A stretch of 8,533 bases of DNA, from contig DXSO01000072.1 in NCBI GenBank assembly GCA_019410445.1, positions 1 through 8,533 of the forward strand, given 5' to 3'. Positions 1 to 6,203 of this stretch are shown piece by piece (position 1 is the first letter of the stretch; each line of letters starts with the position of its first letter). This DNA is from Sutterella sp. Lineage in GTDB: Bacteria; Pseudomonadota; Gammaproteobacteria; Burkholderiales; Burkholderiaceae_F. The notes under the pieces were generated by a model that had not been told where the DNA came from, did no database searches, and saw only the letters and a program-made list of their open reading frames with translations. The position numbers were made by a program, and so were the translations under genes.

Positions 1-43
1 ATAGTTGGTTGTATTTCCAGTGAAAGTAGGTCACTGCCAGGCT
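1..43 (+). rRNA. rrf: 5S ribosomal RNA, 3' end (partial)
   Basis: The first bases align by eye with the 3' third of betaproteobacterial 5S rRNA. GTGAAAGTAGGTCA followed by CTGCCAGGC corresponds to the conserved GTGAAAGTAGGTCATCGTCAGGC-type end in Bordetella and Burkholderia, and the opening ATAGT matches their GATAGT segment. The 5' part lies outside the window. The exact 3' end (about 43 or 44) is estimated from the closing-stem sequence GCCAGGC. A terminator follows about 14 bases later, as expected for the last gene of an rRNA operon. The RNA sits in the central protuberance of the 50S subunit. Confidence 0.82.
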
Positions 44-56
44 AATCCATTATGCG

Positions 57-90
57 AAACCCCCGTTGGATCATTCCTTCGGGGGTTTTT
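57..90 (+). terminator. Intrinsic terminator of the rRNA operon
   Basis: AAACCCCCG at 57-65 pairs perfectly with CGGGGGTTT at 80-88. The loop is 14 bases, and T residues run to position 90. The hairpin lies just after the 5S rRNA end on the same strand, so it should end the rRNA transcript. Confidence 0.88.
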
Positions 91-286
91 GCTTTTCTGT
101 TCTCTTTAACCAGAGCTATCAAATAACTCAGACTTCATACGGTTGATTTCAATCAACAACCAGAATTTTCTTAGATATGCTTGAGTGACGAGTTAGACAA
201 CATTGGACTAAATGCAGACGAATGCGGGGTTTTATTGCTGCTTAGAACAAACCTAAGGATTGTTCTGGGGAAGACCAAAGTAAAAA
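91..286. other. Gene-free spacer between two convergent transcripts
   Basis: No convincing gene is visible between the rRNA terminator and the mutS terminator. An open frame starting with TTG at 181 runs through the mutS terminator into the mutS 3' end in antisense, and I do not regard it as real. Two inverted repeats stand out. GTTGAT at 142-147 pairs with ATCAAC at 152-157. AGAACAA at 244-250 pairs with TTGTTCT at 260-266, with an inner CC/GG pair around a TAA loop. Neither is followed by a T tract on either strand, so neither is an obvious terminator. Confidence 0.6.
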
Positions 287-320
287 AAGACTCGTTCGAA
301 ATTGATCTCGAACGAGTCTT
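281..320 (-). terminator. Intrinsic terminator of the suhB-mutS unit
   Basis: A perfect 13-base-pair stem (287-299 with 308-320) encloses an 8-base loop. Read on the minus strand it is followed by seven T residues (the A run 282-288 on the plus strand, whose last two As fall in the stem). It lies 24 bases beyond the mutS stop codon. The perfect stem and U tract make this one of the clearest regulatory sites in the window. Confidence 0.93.
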
Positions 321-343
321 ACGAGTAGACCTTAAAGCGGAAT

Positions 344-3001
344 TTACTCTTTTTCTAAAACTTCCCGAGCTTTTTCTCGAAGAGAGTAGAGCATTGACAA
401 TGCTTCACGAGGAGACATGTCGTCAACGTCCATCGAACAGAGTTCTTGTGTAAAGGCTTGCGCTGCAGAGATAACTGTATTTTCTTCAACGATGGCGGGA
501 GCGGGAATAGGTTCAACAGCAAAAAGATCGAGTTGTGAATTGTGGACTGCTGAACGTGCTTCAATTTCAGCCATAATGGCTCGAGCCCTGCGCGTGACAC
601 TGCTTGGGATACCTGCTAGCTCAGCCACGGCAATGCCGTAGGACTGGTTAGCGGGTCCTTCGTTGACATCATGCATGAATACAATGCCGCGACTGGTCTC
701 ACGTGCACTGACGTGAACGTTGGCAACCTCAGGAATTTCTGCCGCAAGTTGAGTGAGTTCGAAGTAGTGAGTTGCAAACAGGGTAAAGCTTTTGGTTGTT
801 ACCGCGAGTTCTTTTGCAATGGCTCCGGCCAAGCTTAAACCGTCAAAGGTGGAGGTGCCTCGACCGATCTCGTCCATTAGCACGAGCGAATTGGGGGTTG
901 CTTGATGCAAGATAGCCGCAGCTTCCGTCATTTCCACCATGAAAGTGGATCGACCCCGAGCCAAATCATCGGAAGCTCCGATACGCGTCAGGATACGGTC
1001 AATCGGTCCGATACGAGCGCTCTTAGCGGGAACAAAACTTCCTGCGCAGGCGAGCAGTGCAACAAGCGCCACTGAACGCATGTAGGTGGATTTACCGCCC
1101 ATATTGGGACCGGTGATGACCAACAAGCGTCGTGAAGGAATCAGCGAGCAGTCATTGGGTACGTAGTGTTCAAGCGCATGTTCGACGACGGGATGACGTG
1201 CTTGTTGAAGTTCTATTCCCGGAACAGCACTCATTGTGGGTTTGACCCAGTCTGCGGTTTCTGCATGCTTGGCAAAGGACAGCAAAGCATCTGCCGAAGC
1301 GACAGCGGACGCGGCATCAAGCAGAGGCTTGACGAAGACCTGCAGTCGATCCATTAATGCATCCCAGAGCTCTTTTTCTCGCGCAAGAGAGCGTTCTTTA
1401 GCGGAGAGGGCTTTGTCTTCAAAAGCTTTGAGTTCCGGAGTAATGAAACGTTCGACATTTTTGAGAGTTTGACGGCGTCGATAGTCGACGGGAACGCGTT
1501 CGGCTGCAGCTCGGGGGACTTCAATGTAGTACCCCGAGACGCGGTTGTATTCCACGCGCAGTGAACTCAGTCCCGTTCGTTCGCGCTCCTTGGCTTCAAG
1601 ATTGACCAAAAATTCGCCGGCATTGTCGCGCAAAGCTCTGAGACTATCGAGTTCCTCATCGGCTCCCTGAGCGATCACATCGCCCTCGCGCAGCAATGCA
1701 GCAGGTTCGGGAGCAATCCAACGGTGCAACTCTCGAGAGAGTTCGCCGTCGATCATTGCGGAATTGGTCAATTCTGTCAGGAGCGGACTGCGGCAGACAT
1801 TTTTTAATGCTGCAAAATTTTCGAGTTTTTCTAGACTGTCTCGAAGCGCGGCAATTTCGCGCGGACGGATGCTTTTGAGTGCAATACGCCCGGCGTTGCG
1901 TTCGATATCGGGCAATCCGTTGACATCGGCATCAAGCTGTGCACGAAGGTGTATGTCCTTAAGAAGTTCTTCGACGGCTTCGTGTCGAGCACGTACGAGG
2001 CTAAAGTCGCGAAGCGGGTGATGCAGCCAGTGCAACAGCATGCGTGACCCCATTGCCGTACGGCAATGGTCGACCACGCGCATAAGAGTATCGCCTTCGT
2101 CTCCGCGAATCGTCTCACTGATTTCGAGGTTGCGTCGAGCCACGGCATCCAGAGCTACATAGGCTCCGTTTTCCTCTAGAACCGGTGAGCGCAAAAAGGG
2201 CAATGCGTCGCATTGTGTTTGTTCCACATAACCCAAAATCGCGTTGATACCGGCAAGAATTTCCGGCTCGTTTTCTAGCCCTCGAGCTGAAAGTGCTTCC
2301 AGCCCGAATTTTTCCTTGACCAGCGCCGCTCCGCGCTGACTGTCGAAGTGCCAATCCGGCAAAGCGGTAAGCGGAATATCGGTAATTTCCGGAAGAGCTT
2401 TTTCTTTGACCGATTCTGACAAGAGAATTTCGCCGGGGGTAAGTCGTGCGATTTCTCCGGGCAGGTCCGTTGCACTGCATTTACATGCTCTAAAGTCGCC
2501 GTTTGAAAGCGTCAGCCAAACCAGAGCTCCTTGAGCGGTTTTGCTTCGGCCAGGAACCCATGCTGCCAAAGGAGAATCCTTTTTGTCATTGAGCAGCGCT
2601 CCGTCCGTAAGTGTTCCCGGAGTCACAATGCGTACGATTTTTCGCTCAATATTGCGGCCTGGAACGGCTTCGGTCATTTGCTCGCAGACAGCAACCGAAA
2701 TTCCTGCCTTGACAAGACGAGCAAGATATTGCTCGAGAGTGGCGGCAGGTACTCCAGCCATCGGAATAGGATTGCCCTGCAGATCCTTACCTCGGCGCGT
2801 CAGTGTCAGGCCTAGGATTCGGTTTGCTTTGATCGCATCGTCAAAGAAAGTTTCGTAGAAATCACCCAGGCGATACAAAAGCATGACGCCCGGGTGTTTA
2901 TCTTTGAGCGTCAGATACTGACGCATGATGGGGGTGTGACCCGCATAAGGGTCGCACCCTCCCGTGCCGCTTACGGCTAGCGGCTGCGTAGAGTCGGTCA
3001 T
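344..3001 (-). CDS. mutS: DNA mismatch repair protein MutS
   Basis: MutS recognises base mismatches and small loops after replication and starts methyl-independent or methyl-directed repair with MutL. The 885-residue product has the complete family plan. The mismatch-reading Phe-X-Glu is at F48-Y49-E50 (GDFYE). The connector, lever and clamp regions follow. The ATPase has Walker A GPNMGGKST at 631-639, the signature STFMVEM near 685, Walker B LVLMDE ending at D710-E711, and the ATHYFEL histidine at 745. A beta-clamp-binding pentapeptide, QLDLF, is at 823-827. The C-terminal helices (SPREALSMLYSLREKA region) match the tetramerisation segment. The gene starts 23 bases after the suhB stop, so the two are probably co-transcribed. 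The start is ATG. No clear Shine-Dalgarno sequence precedes it, and the first 20 or so residues are less conserved, so a start at M26 is possible. Confidence 0.98.
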   Translation of the reverse strand: MTDSTQPLAVSGTGGCDPYAGHTPIMRQYLTLKDKHPGVMLLYRLGDFYETFFDDAIKANRILGLTLTRRGKDLQGNPIPMAGVPAATLEQYLARLVKAGISVAVCEQMTEAVPGRNIERKIVRIVTPGTLTDGALLNDKKDSPLAAWVPGRSKTAQGALVWLTLSNGDFRACKCSATDLPGEIARLTPGEILLSESVKEKALPEITDIPLTALPDWHFDSQRGAALVKEKFGLEALSARGLENEPEILAGINAILGYVEQTQCDALPFLRSPVLEENGAYVALDAVARRNLEISETIRGDEGDTLMRVVDHCRTAMGSRMLLHWLHHPLRDFSLVRARHEAVEELLKDIHLRAQLDADVNGLPDIERNAGRIALKSIRPREIAALRDSLEKLENFAALKNVCRSPLLTELTNSAMIDGELSRELHRWIAPEPAALLREGDVIAQGADEELDSLRALRDNAGEFLVNLEAKERERTGLSSLRVEYNRVSGYYIEVPRAAAERVPVDYRRRQTLKNVERFITPELKAFEDKALSAKERSLAREKELWDALMDRLQVFVKPLLDAASAVASADALLSFAKHAETADWVKPTMSAVPGIELQQARHPVVEHALEHYVPNDCSLIPSRRLLVITGPNMGGKSTYMRSVALVALLACAGSFVPAKSARIGPIDRILTRIGASDDLARGRSTFMVEMTEAAAILHQATPNSLVLMDEIGRGTSTFDGLSLAGAIAKELAVTTKSFTLFATHYFELTQLAAEIPEVANVHVSARETSRGIVFMHDVNEGPANQSYGIAVAELAGIPSSVTRRARAIMAEIEARSAVHNSQLDLFAVEPIPAPAIVEENTVISAAQAFTQELCSMDVDDMSPREALSMLYSLREKAREVLEKE

Positions 3002-3024
3002 GAGACGATGCGAGAAAAGAAGGT

Positions 3025-3822
3025 TTAGTTGGCTGCGTGAACGTCGGACACTTTCATGAGCAACGGAGCAAAGATCTTGGGAGTGCCGACGCAGATGCCG
3101 CCGGTGCCAAGATAATCTTCGCCAGCGGAAAGATCGGTCACCAGGCCGCCAGCCTCAAGGACAATCAGAGAGCCTGCGGCAAGATCCCAACTCTTGAGAT
3201 TGGCTTCCCAATAGGCATCCAGACGACCGCAGGCAACGTAGCACAGGTCCAAAGCAGCGGATCCAGCGCGGCGCAGGCCGGCGCAGGAGCGAGTCACGCT
3301 TTCGAGTTTGGGCAAGAAAGATGCGTAGTCGTCGTTGCGACGGAACGGGAAACCGGTACCGATCAAGGCTTTGGACATATCCGTACGGCCGGATACACGA
3401 ATACGGGCGTTGTTGAGGAAGGCTCCGCGGCTGCGCTCAGCACTGAAGAGTTCATCTTTAACCGGATCGTATACGGCGGCAGCCATGACGCGACCCTTAT
3501 AGGCATAGGCAATGCTCACCGCATAATGAGGGAAGCCGTGCAGAAAGTTGGTTGTACCATCGAGCGGATCCACATACCAGACACCATCGGCACCGGCATT
3601 GGTCACCGTGCCCGACTCTTCGGCGATGATGCAGTCTTTCGGGAAATACTGACGGATGATCGACGTGATGCGCTCTTGTGCACCGGTGTCAACGCGGCTC
3701 ACAAAATCGAACGGAGCCTTTTCACGCGCCTCGATAGCCGAAAGATCAAGGCTTTCACGGTTGATGAAGTTGCCGGCCTTACGGCAGGCTTGGATCGCGA
3801 CCTCAAGTTGTGCAGAAGACAT
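3025..3822 (-). CDS. suhB: Inositol-1-monophosphatase family protein SuhB
   Basis: This belongs to the metal-dependent inositol monophosphatase family. The enzyme hydrolyses inositol phosphates with Mg2+. E. coli SuhB also helps rRNA transcription and antitermination, so the same role here is an inference. From the chosen ATG the protein has 265 residues, close to E. coli SuhB (267). The diagnostic motifs are present: EES with E68/E69, DPLDGTTNF with D85 and D88 as metal ligands, and the C-terminal WDLAAG with D213. I chose ATG 3822 because MSSAQLEVAIQACRKAG lines up with the family N-terminus. A TTG at 3855 would add 11 residues with no family match. Neither start has a strong Shine-Dalgarno sequence. 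mutS follows 23 bases downstream on the same strand, and trmJ is divergent. The + strand frame antisense to it (3037-3828) is a shadow. Confidence 0.95.
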   Translation of the reverse strand: MSSAQLEVAIQACRKAGNFINRESLDLSAIEAREKAPFDFVSRVDTGAQERITSIIRQYFPKDCIIAEESGTVTNAGADGVWYVDPLDGTTNFLHGFPHYAVSIAYAYKGRVMAAAVYDPVKDELFSAERSRGAFLNNARIRVSGRTDMSKALIGTGFPFRRNDDYASFLPKLESVTRSCAGLRRAGSAALDLCYVACGRLDAYWEANLKSWDLAAGSLIVLEAGGLVTDLSAGEDYLGTGGICVGTPKIFAPLLMKVSDVHAAN

Positions 3823-3858
3823 GGGTAAAGGCTCGAAAGAGAAAAGTAACGACAAAAG

Positions 3859-3886
3859 GGGAGCTGAAACGATTTGATCAACTCCC
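3859..3886 (-). promoter_or_regulatory. Terminator-like hairpin in the suhB leader
   Basis: On the minus strand GGGAGTTGA pairs with TCAGCTCCC (nine pairs, one G-U) around a 10-base loop, and CTTTTG follows. This looks like a weak attenuator 37 bases before the suhB ATG. A second hairpin lies upstream at 3900-3922 (CCCCGA with TCGGGG on the + strand). Its G-rich arm could instead pair with the CTCCCC arm of this one. The U tract is only four bases, so termination would be partial at best. Folding is judged by eye. Confidence 0.35.
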
Positions 3887-3941
3887 TTGGTAAATGAAGC
3901 CCCGAACAGATGAACGTCGGGGGCGAAATATGCGTTCGACT

Positions 3942-3970
3942 ATTTTAGCAAAACCATCGTCATGTACTGA
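3942..3970 (-). promoter_or_regulatory. Candidate extended -10 promoter for suhB-mutS
   Basis: On the minus strand TGCTAAAAT (ATTTTAGCA at 3942-3950 on the + strand) fits an extended -10 element, TGnTAAAAT. The -35 position 17 bases upstream (3965-3970) reads TCAGTA, a poor match. Extended -10 promoters tolerate this. The predicted start near 3935 gives a leader of about 113 bases containing two hairpins. Confidence 0.45.
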
Positions 3971-4007
3971 GTCGTGCTTAGTGCACAACAAGGGCAGTCT
4001 TGTTTTA

Positions 4008-4016
4008 GGGGGGGGG
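4008..4016 (+). repeat. Nine-base G homopolymer tract
   Basis: An uninterrupted run of nine G residues follows TTTTA and is followed by TGGC. It lies about 70 bases upstream of the presumed suhB start site and about 200 bases upstream of trmJ. Tracts of this length are prone to slippage and in other bacteria can vary promoter spacing. They are also common sites of sequencing or assembly error. Confidence 0.9.
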
Positions 4017-4187
4017 TGGCTTTATCGCTGATTTTGAGGTTTTGACCATCACGTTAAGACATGTGTTTGCGGGTTGATTTCAGGAAGGAAAGATTCAAAG
4101 CGTTTTGCGTTCAAATTCGCTATCCTCGGCATATTGACTATTGCCAAAGAGCATGATCTCGGTATGGATCGTGCGGAAACAAGGACT

Positions 4188-4212
4188 CGATCGCTTAAAG
4201 CCAAGGCGATCG
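4188..4212 (+). repeat. Inverted repeat in the trmJ leader
   Basis: CGATCGC at 4188-4194 and GCGATCG at 4206-4212 form a perfect 7-base-pair stem around an 11-base loop. The stem ends ten bases before the trmJ ATG, where a ribosome binding site would be. No T tract follows. It could be a protein-binding site or an RNA hairpin that limits initiation. The AAGG in the loop is the only Shine-Dalgarno-like sequence nearby. Confidence 0.5.
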
Positions 4213-4222
4213 TTGCGGACTC

Positions 4223-5077
4223 ATGGATGAAACTCTGAATAAAGCATTGCCGCCCCAAAGCGCTCGGATTAGTTTTGTATTGGTCAGACCAAGTCATCCG
4301 GGAAACATCGGTGCGGCAGCACGCGCCATCAAGACGATGGGGTTTACCGATTTGCGAGTGGTCGCGCCCGTTGATGCCGATTACCGCAAGCATCCCGACG
4401 CGATTGCATTTTCAACAAGTTCGGTGGATGTACTGCAATCCTCTCGCGATTATCCGACATTGGAGGCGGCACTCACCGATGTTGCTTTGCCTTTTGCCAT
4501 GACGGGGTACAGTCGTCGTTTTGGGCCACAGCTCGAAACGATGCGCCAAAGTGCCGATCGAGCTGCTGTTTGGGCCGATGAAAATACGGGACCTGGCATT
4601 GCTTTTGTATTCGGATGTGAACGCTCGGGACTTACGAATGAAGAAGTGGGGCTGTGTCGATTTGCAACAGCCATACCGGCCAACCCTCTCAGTCAGAGCC
4701 TCAATCTTGCACAAGCTGTTCAGATTGCTGCCTATGAGATGCATATGGCGCTGCTTGCGCGTGCACATGCCGCCGGGCTGTACCGTTGGCAGGAGCGTTT
4801 TGAGAAGGATCCGGCTGCAAGTGCAGCAGCAATTGAGGGGCTGATGCGGCATTGGGAACAGGCAATGATTGCTTGTGGCGCACACAAGCCAGAGGAGCCA
4901 AAGAATTTGATGCAGATGAGTCGATCAATTTTTTCGCGAGCGCTTCTTACGCAATCTGAAGTTGATTTGCTGCGAGGTATTTGCGCTGCGATCATATGTC
5001 CGCGTCATTTGAGAGCCGGACGCAAAAAGCCCGTCAGTCAGGAAATCGATCCGAATGAGGGAAAAAGCACGCAGTAA
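4223..5077 (+). CDS. trmJ: tRNA (cytidine/uridine-32-2'-O)-methyltransferase TrmJ
   Basis: TrmJ is a SPOUT-class (trefoil-knot) enzyme that uses S-adenosylmethionine to methylate the 2'-O of nucleotide 32 in the anticodon loop of several tRNAs. The 284-residue product shows all three family motifs. Motif 1 is HPGNIGAAARAIKTMG with N28 and R34. Motif 2 is FVFGCERSGLTNEE around 128-141. Motif 3 is SLNLAQAVQ from 159, the SAM-binding knot. The C-terminal helical region with RSIFSRALLTQSEVDLLRG matches the E. coli RRLFTRARPESQELNILRG segment. About 12 extra N-terminal residues precede the conserved RISFVLV strand. The ATG at 4223 has no clear Shine-Dalgarno sequence and sits just after an inverted repeat. 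The protein ends in a basic tail, GRKKP. cysE follows 114 bases downstream with its own probable promoter. Confidence 0.95.
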   Translation: MDETLNKALPPQSARISFVLVRPSHPGNIGAAARAIKTMGFTDLRVVAPVDADYRKHPDAIAFSTSSVDVLQSSRDYPTLEAALTDVALPFAMTGYSRRFGPQLETMRQSADRAAVWADENTGPGIAFVFGCERSGLTNEEVGLCRFATAIPANPLSQSLNLAQAVQIAAYEMHMALLARAHAAGLYRWQERFEKDPAASAAAIEGLMRHWEQAMIACGAHKPEEPKNLMQMSRSIFSRALLTQSEVDLLRGICAAIICPRHLRAGRKKPVSQEIDPNEGKSTQ

Positions 5078-5109
5078 CTGACAGGCAGGTATTGAGCCTG
5101 AGGTACAAT
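5078..5109 (+). promoter_or_regulatory. Candidate cysE promoter
   Basis: TACAAT at 5104-5109 is a good -10 element, 82 bases before the cysE ATG. The best -35 is CTGACA at 5078-5083, but the 20-base spacer is long, so the element may be weak or depend on an activator. The predicted start is near 5116. Confidence 0.4.
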
Positions 5110-5121
5110 CAAAACACCATG

Positions 5122-5153
5122 CTGAGGGTTTGGCGTTTAAGCCGATCGCTCAG
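5122..5153 (+). promoter_or_regulatory. Hairpin in the cysE leader
   Basis: CTGAG at 5122-5126 pairs with CTCAG at 5149-5153, and inside it GGC at 5132-5134 pairs with GCC at 5141-5143, with mismatches between. No T tract follows, so it is not an intrinsic terminator. I do not recognise a known riboswitch in it. It lies 38 bases before the cysE start. Confidence 0.3.
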
Positions 5154-5191
5154 ACCAGACTAATCCCATCCGAAAAAAGGATACGAAACAA

Positions 5192-5905
5192 ATGTTTGAG
5201 CGCATCAAGGAAGATATGCGAACCATTCTCGAGCGAGATCCGGCTGCTCTGAGTCCTCTGCAGGTTCTGTTCTGCTATCCGGGTCTGCATGCGCTGGCTT
5301 TTCACCGTGCCGCACATTGGTGTTGGATTCAGGGTTGGTACGGTTTTGCACGTTGGGTGAGCCACGTCGGGCGTTTTTGTACCGGCATTGAGATTCACCC
5401 GGCTGCTCGCATCGGTCGCCGCGTCTTCATCGATCACGGTATGGGAGTGGTGATCGGTGAGACGGCAGTTGTCGGAGATGATTGCACGATTTATCACGGC
5501 GTGACTTTGGGGGGCGTCAGCCTCGGACGTGGTCAGAAGCGTCACCCGACATTGGGCAAGGGAGTCGTGGTTGGTGCCGGTGCACAAATTCTCGGTGGTT
5601 TTACCGTGGGTGACAATGCCCGAATCGGCAGTAACGCCGTAGTGGTGCATGAAGTTCCGGCCAATGTCACGGTTGTGGGTGTTCCGGCTCGTTGCCCGAA
5701 GGAAAGCAAGAAAAAACGTGAACAGTTGCATGCTCAATTCATGGCATACGGCGTGGTGCCTGATGAAGACGATCCGTATGCCGTCAAGATTCGTCAGCTT
5801 GAGCAGCAGCTCAAGCAGCAGGCTGCGTTGATTGAGCAGCTGCAGAAGGCGGCCGGACTTGAAGTTTCCGTGCAAACCGAAGACAAAGCAGCAGAAGAGA
5901 AGTAG
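5192..5905 (+). CDS. cysE: Serine O-acetyltransferase CysE (short form)
   Basis: CysE transfers acetyl from acetyl-CoA to L-serine, giving O-acetylserine for cysteine synthesis in the cytoplasm. The 237-residue protein has a short N-terminal helical part followed by a left-handed beta-helix of hexapeptide repeats (about 65-165). Conserved stretches include IEIHPAARIGRRVFIDHGMG with the catalytic histidine at H82, VVIGETAVVG, YHGVTLGG (101-108), GQKRHPTLG and the end of the helix VVGVPAR. E67 stands where E. coli has D143, as in Bacillus-type short CysE. The N-terminal domain is shorter than in E. coli (273 residues). The C-terminus carries a Gln/Leu-rich helix, about 194-220, likely a coiled coil, then an acidic-basic tail. 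AAGGA at 5177-5181, ten bases before the ATG, is a clear ribosome binding site. Confidence 0.96.
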   Translation: MFERIKEDMRTILERDPAALSPLQVLFCYPGLHALAFHRAAHWCWIQGWYGFARWVSHVGRFCTGIEIHPAARIGRRVFIDHGMGVVIGETAVVGDDCTIYHGVTLGGVSLGRGQKRHPTLGKGVVVGAGAQILGGFTVGDNARIGSNAVVVHEVPANVTVVGVPARCPKESKKKREQLHAQFMAYGVVPDEDDPYAVKIRQLEQQLKQQAALIEQLQKAAGLEVSVQTEDKAAEEK

Positions 5906-5948
5906 AGACAAACTCTCTCAGAGAAGACTTTCTGACTTTTGAAAAATA

Positions 5949-5985
5949 AAAAAGCGTTCGCCTCTTTCGAAGCGGGCGCTTTTTC
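5949..5985 (+). terminator. Intrinsic terminator of cysE
   Basis: AAAAAGCG at 5949-5956 pairs with CGCTTTTT at 5977-5984. The stem continues inward as TTCGC (5957-5961) with GCGGG (5972-5976) through two G-U pairs, closing a 10-base loop. It begins 43 bases after the cysE stop. Its 3' half overlaps the putative promoter of the SRP RNA gene. Confidence 0.82.
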
Positions 5986-5993
5986 ATTACAAT
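5965..5993 (+). promoter_or_regulatory. Candidate promoter of the SRP RNA gene
   Basis: TACAAT at 5988-5993 is a good -10 element that places the start at about 6000-6001, exactly at the beginning of the SRP RNA terminal stem. The -35 position at 17-base spacing (5965-5970, TTTCGA) is a weak match and falls in the loop of the cysE terminator. Confidence 0.6.
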
Positions 5994-6000
5994 GCGCAGT

Positions 6001-6100
6001 TCGGCGGGTCCCCTCGCATAAGAGCTCTGCTAACCTGGTCAGGTCGGGAACGAAGCAGCCACGGCGGAATACTCTTAGTGCCGAGGATAAGGCTCGCCGA
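6001..6100 (+). ncRNA. ffs: Signal recognition particle 4.5S RNA
   Basis: This RNA binds Ffh and directs ribosomes making membrane proteins to FtsY. The conserved apical domain is nearly identical to E. coli: CTGGTCAGGTCGGGAACGAA then GCAGCC, with the GGAA-type tetraloop (here GGGAAC) and the asymmetric and symmetric internal loops bound by Ffh. Flanking complementarity supports a single long hairpin. TCGGCGGG at 6001-6008 pairs with CTCGCCGA at 6093-6100, and TAAGAG at 6019-6024 pairs with CTCTTA at 6072-6077. The length of about 100 bases fits the small bacterial type without an Alu domain. The ends are set from the terminal stem, which could extend a few bases further each way. No clear terminator follows before dnaX. 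Confidence 0.95.
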
Positions 6101-6119
6101 ATTCGTTTCTGCGCTTCCT

Positions 6120-6125
6120 TATAAT
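6120..6125 (+). promoter_or_regulatory. Candidate -10 element for dnaX
   Basis: TATAAT at 6120-6125 matches the sigma-70 -10 consensus exactly, 78 bases before the dnaX ATG. The -35 position falls in the 3' end of the SRP RNA gene (around 6097-6102, CCGAAT) and is not a good match. The leader then holds a GC-rich imperfect hairpin (CAGG 6148-6151 with CCTG 6166-6169) without a T tract. Confidence 0.4.
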
Positions 6126-6203
6126 TGACCGACCAATTTCCCGCGATCAGGGCCGCTTGAGCGCGCCTGCGGATATCCAATCTTTAGTTCGGTTCGTTTC
6201 CTT

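Larger units (their letters stand above)
3823..4222. other. Divergent intergenic region between suhB and trmJ
   Basis: These 400 bases separate two divergent genes and hold no credible coding region. From left to right they contain the suhB leader with two hairpins, a probable suhB -10, a small inverted repeat (GTGC 3974-3977 with GCAC 3983-3986), a run of nine Gs at 4008-4016, and an inverted repeat just before trmJ. I could not find a convincing -35/-10 pair for trmJ. TTGACT at 4134 and TTGACC at 4043 have no -10 at suitable spacing. A purine-rich Shine-Dalgarno-like stretch (AGGAAGGAAAG, about 4082-4092) has no useful start codon after it. Confidence 0.6.

Noticed and set aside
181..453. 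A 90-codon + strand frame starting with TTG near the left edge.
   Set aside because: It runs through the perfect mutS terminator hairpin and into the mutS 3' end in antisense, has no family resemblance that I recognise and no ribosome binding site.
3037..3828. A 263-codon + strand frame antisense to suhB.
   Set aside because: suhB on the other strand has every catalytic motif of its family. The antisense product shows no recognisable motif, so it is a shadow of the codon pattern.
5150..5911. A 253-codon minus-strand frame antisense to cysE.
   Set aside because: CysE is clearly encoded on the + strand with a ribosome binding site. The antisense translation has no recognisable domain.
6125..6153. 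TTGACC at 6125-6130 as a -35 element for dnaX.
   Set aside because: No -10-like sequence lies 16-19 bases downstream. The consensus TATAAT overlapping its first base is the better element.
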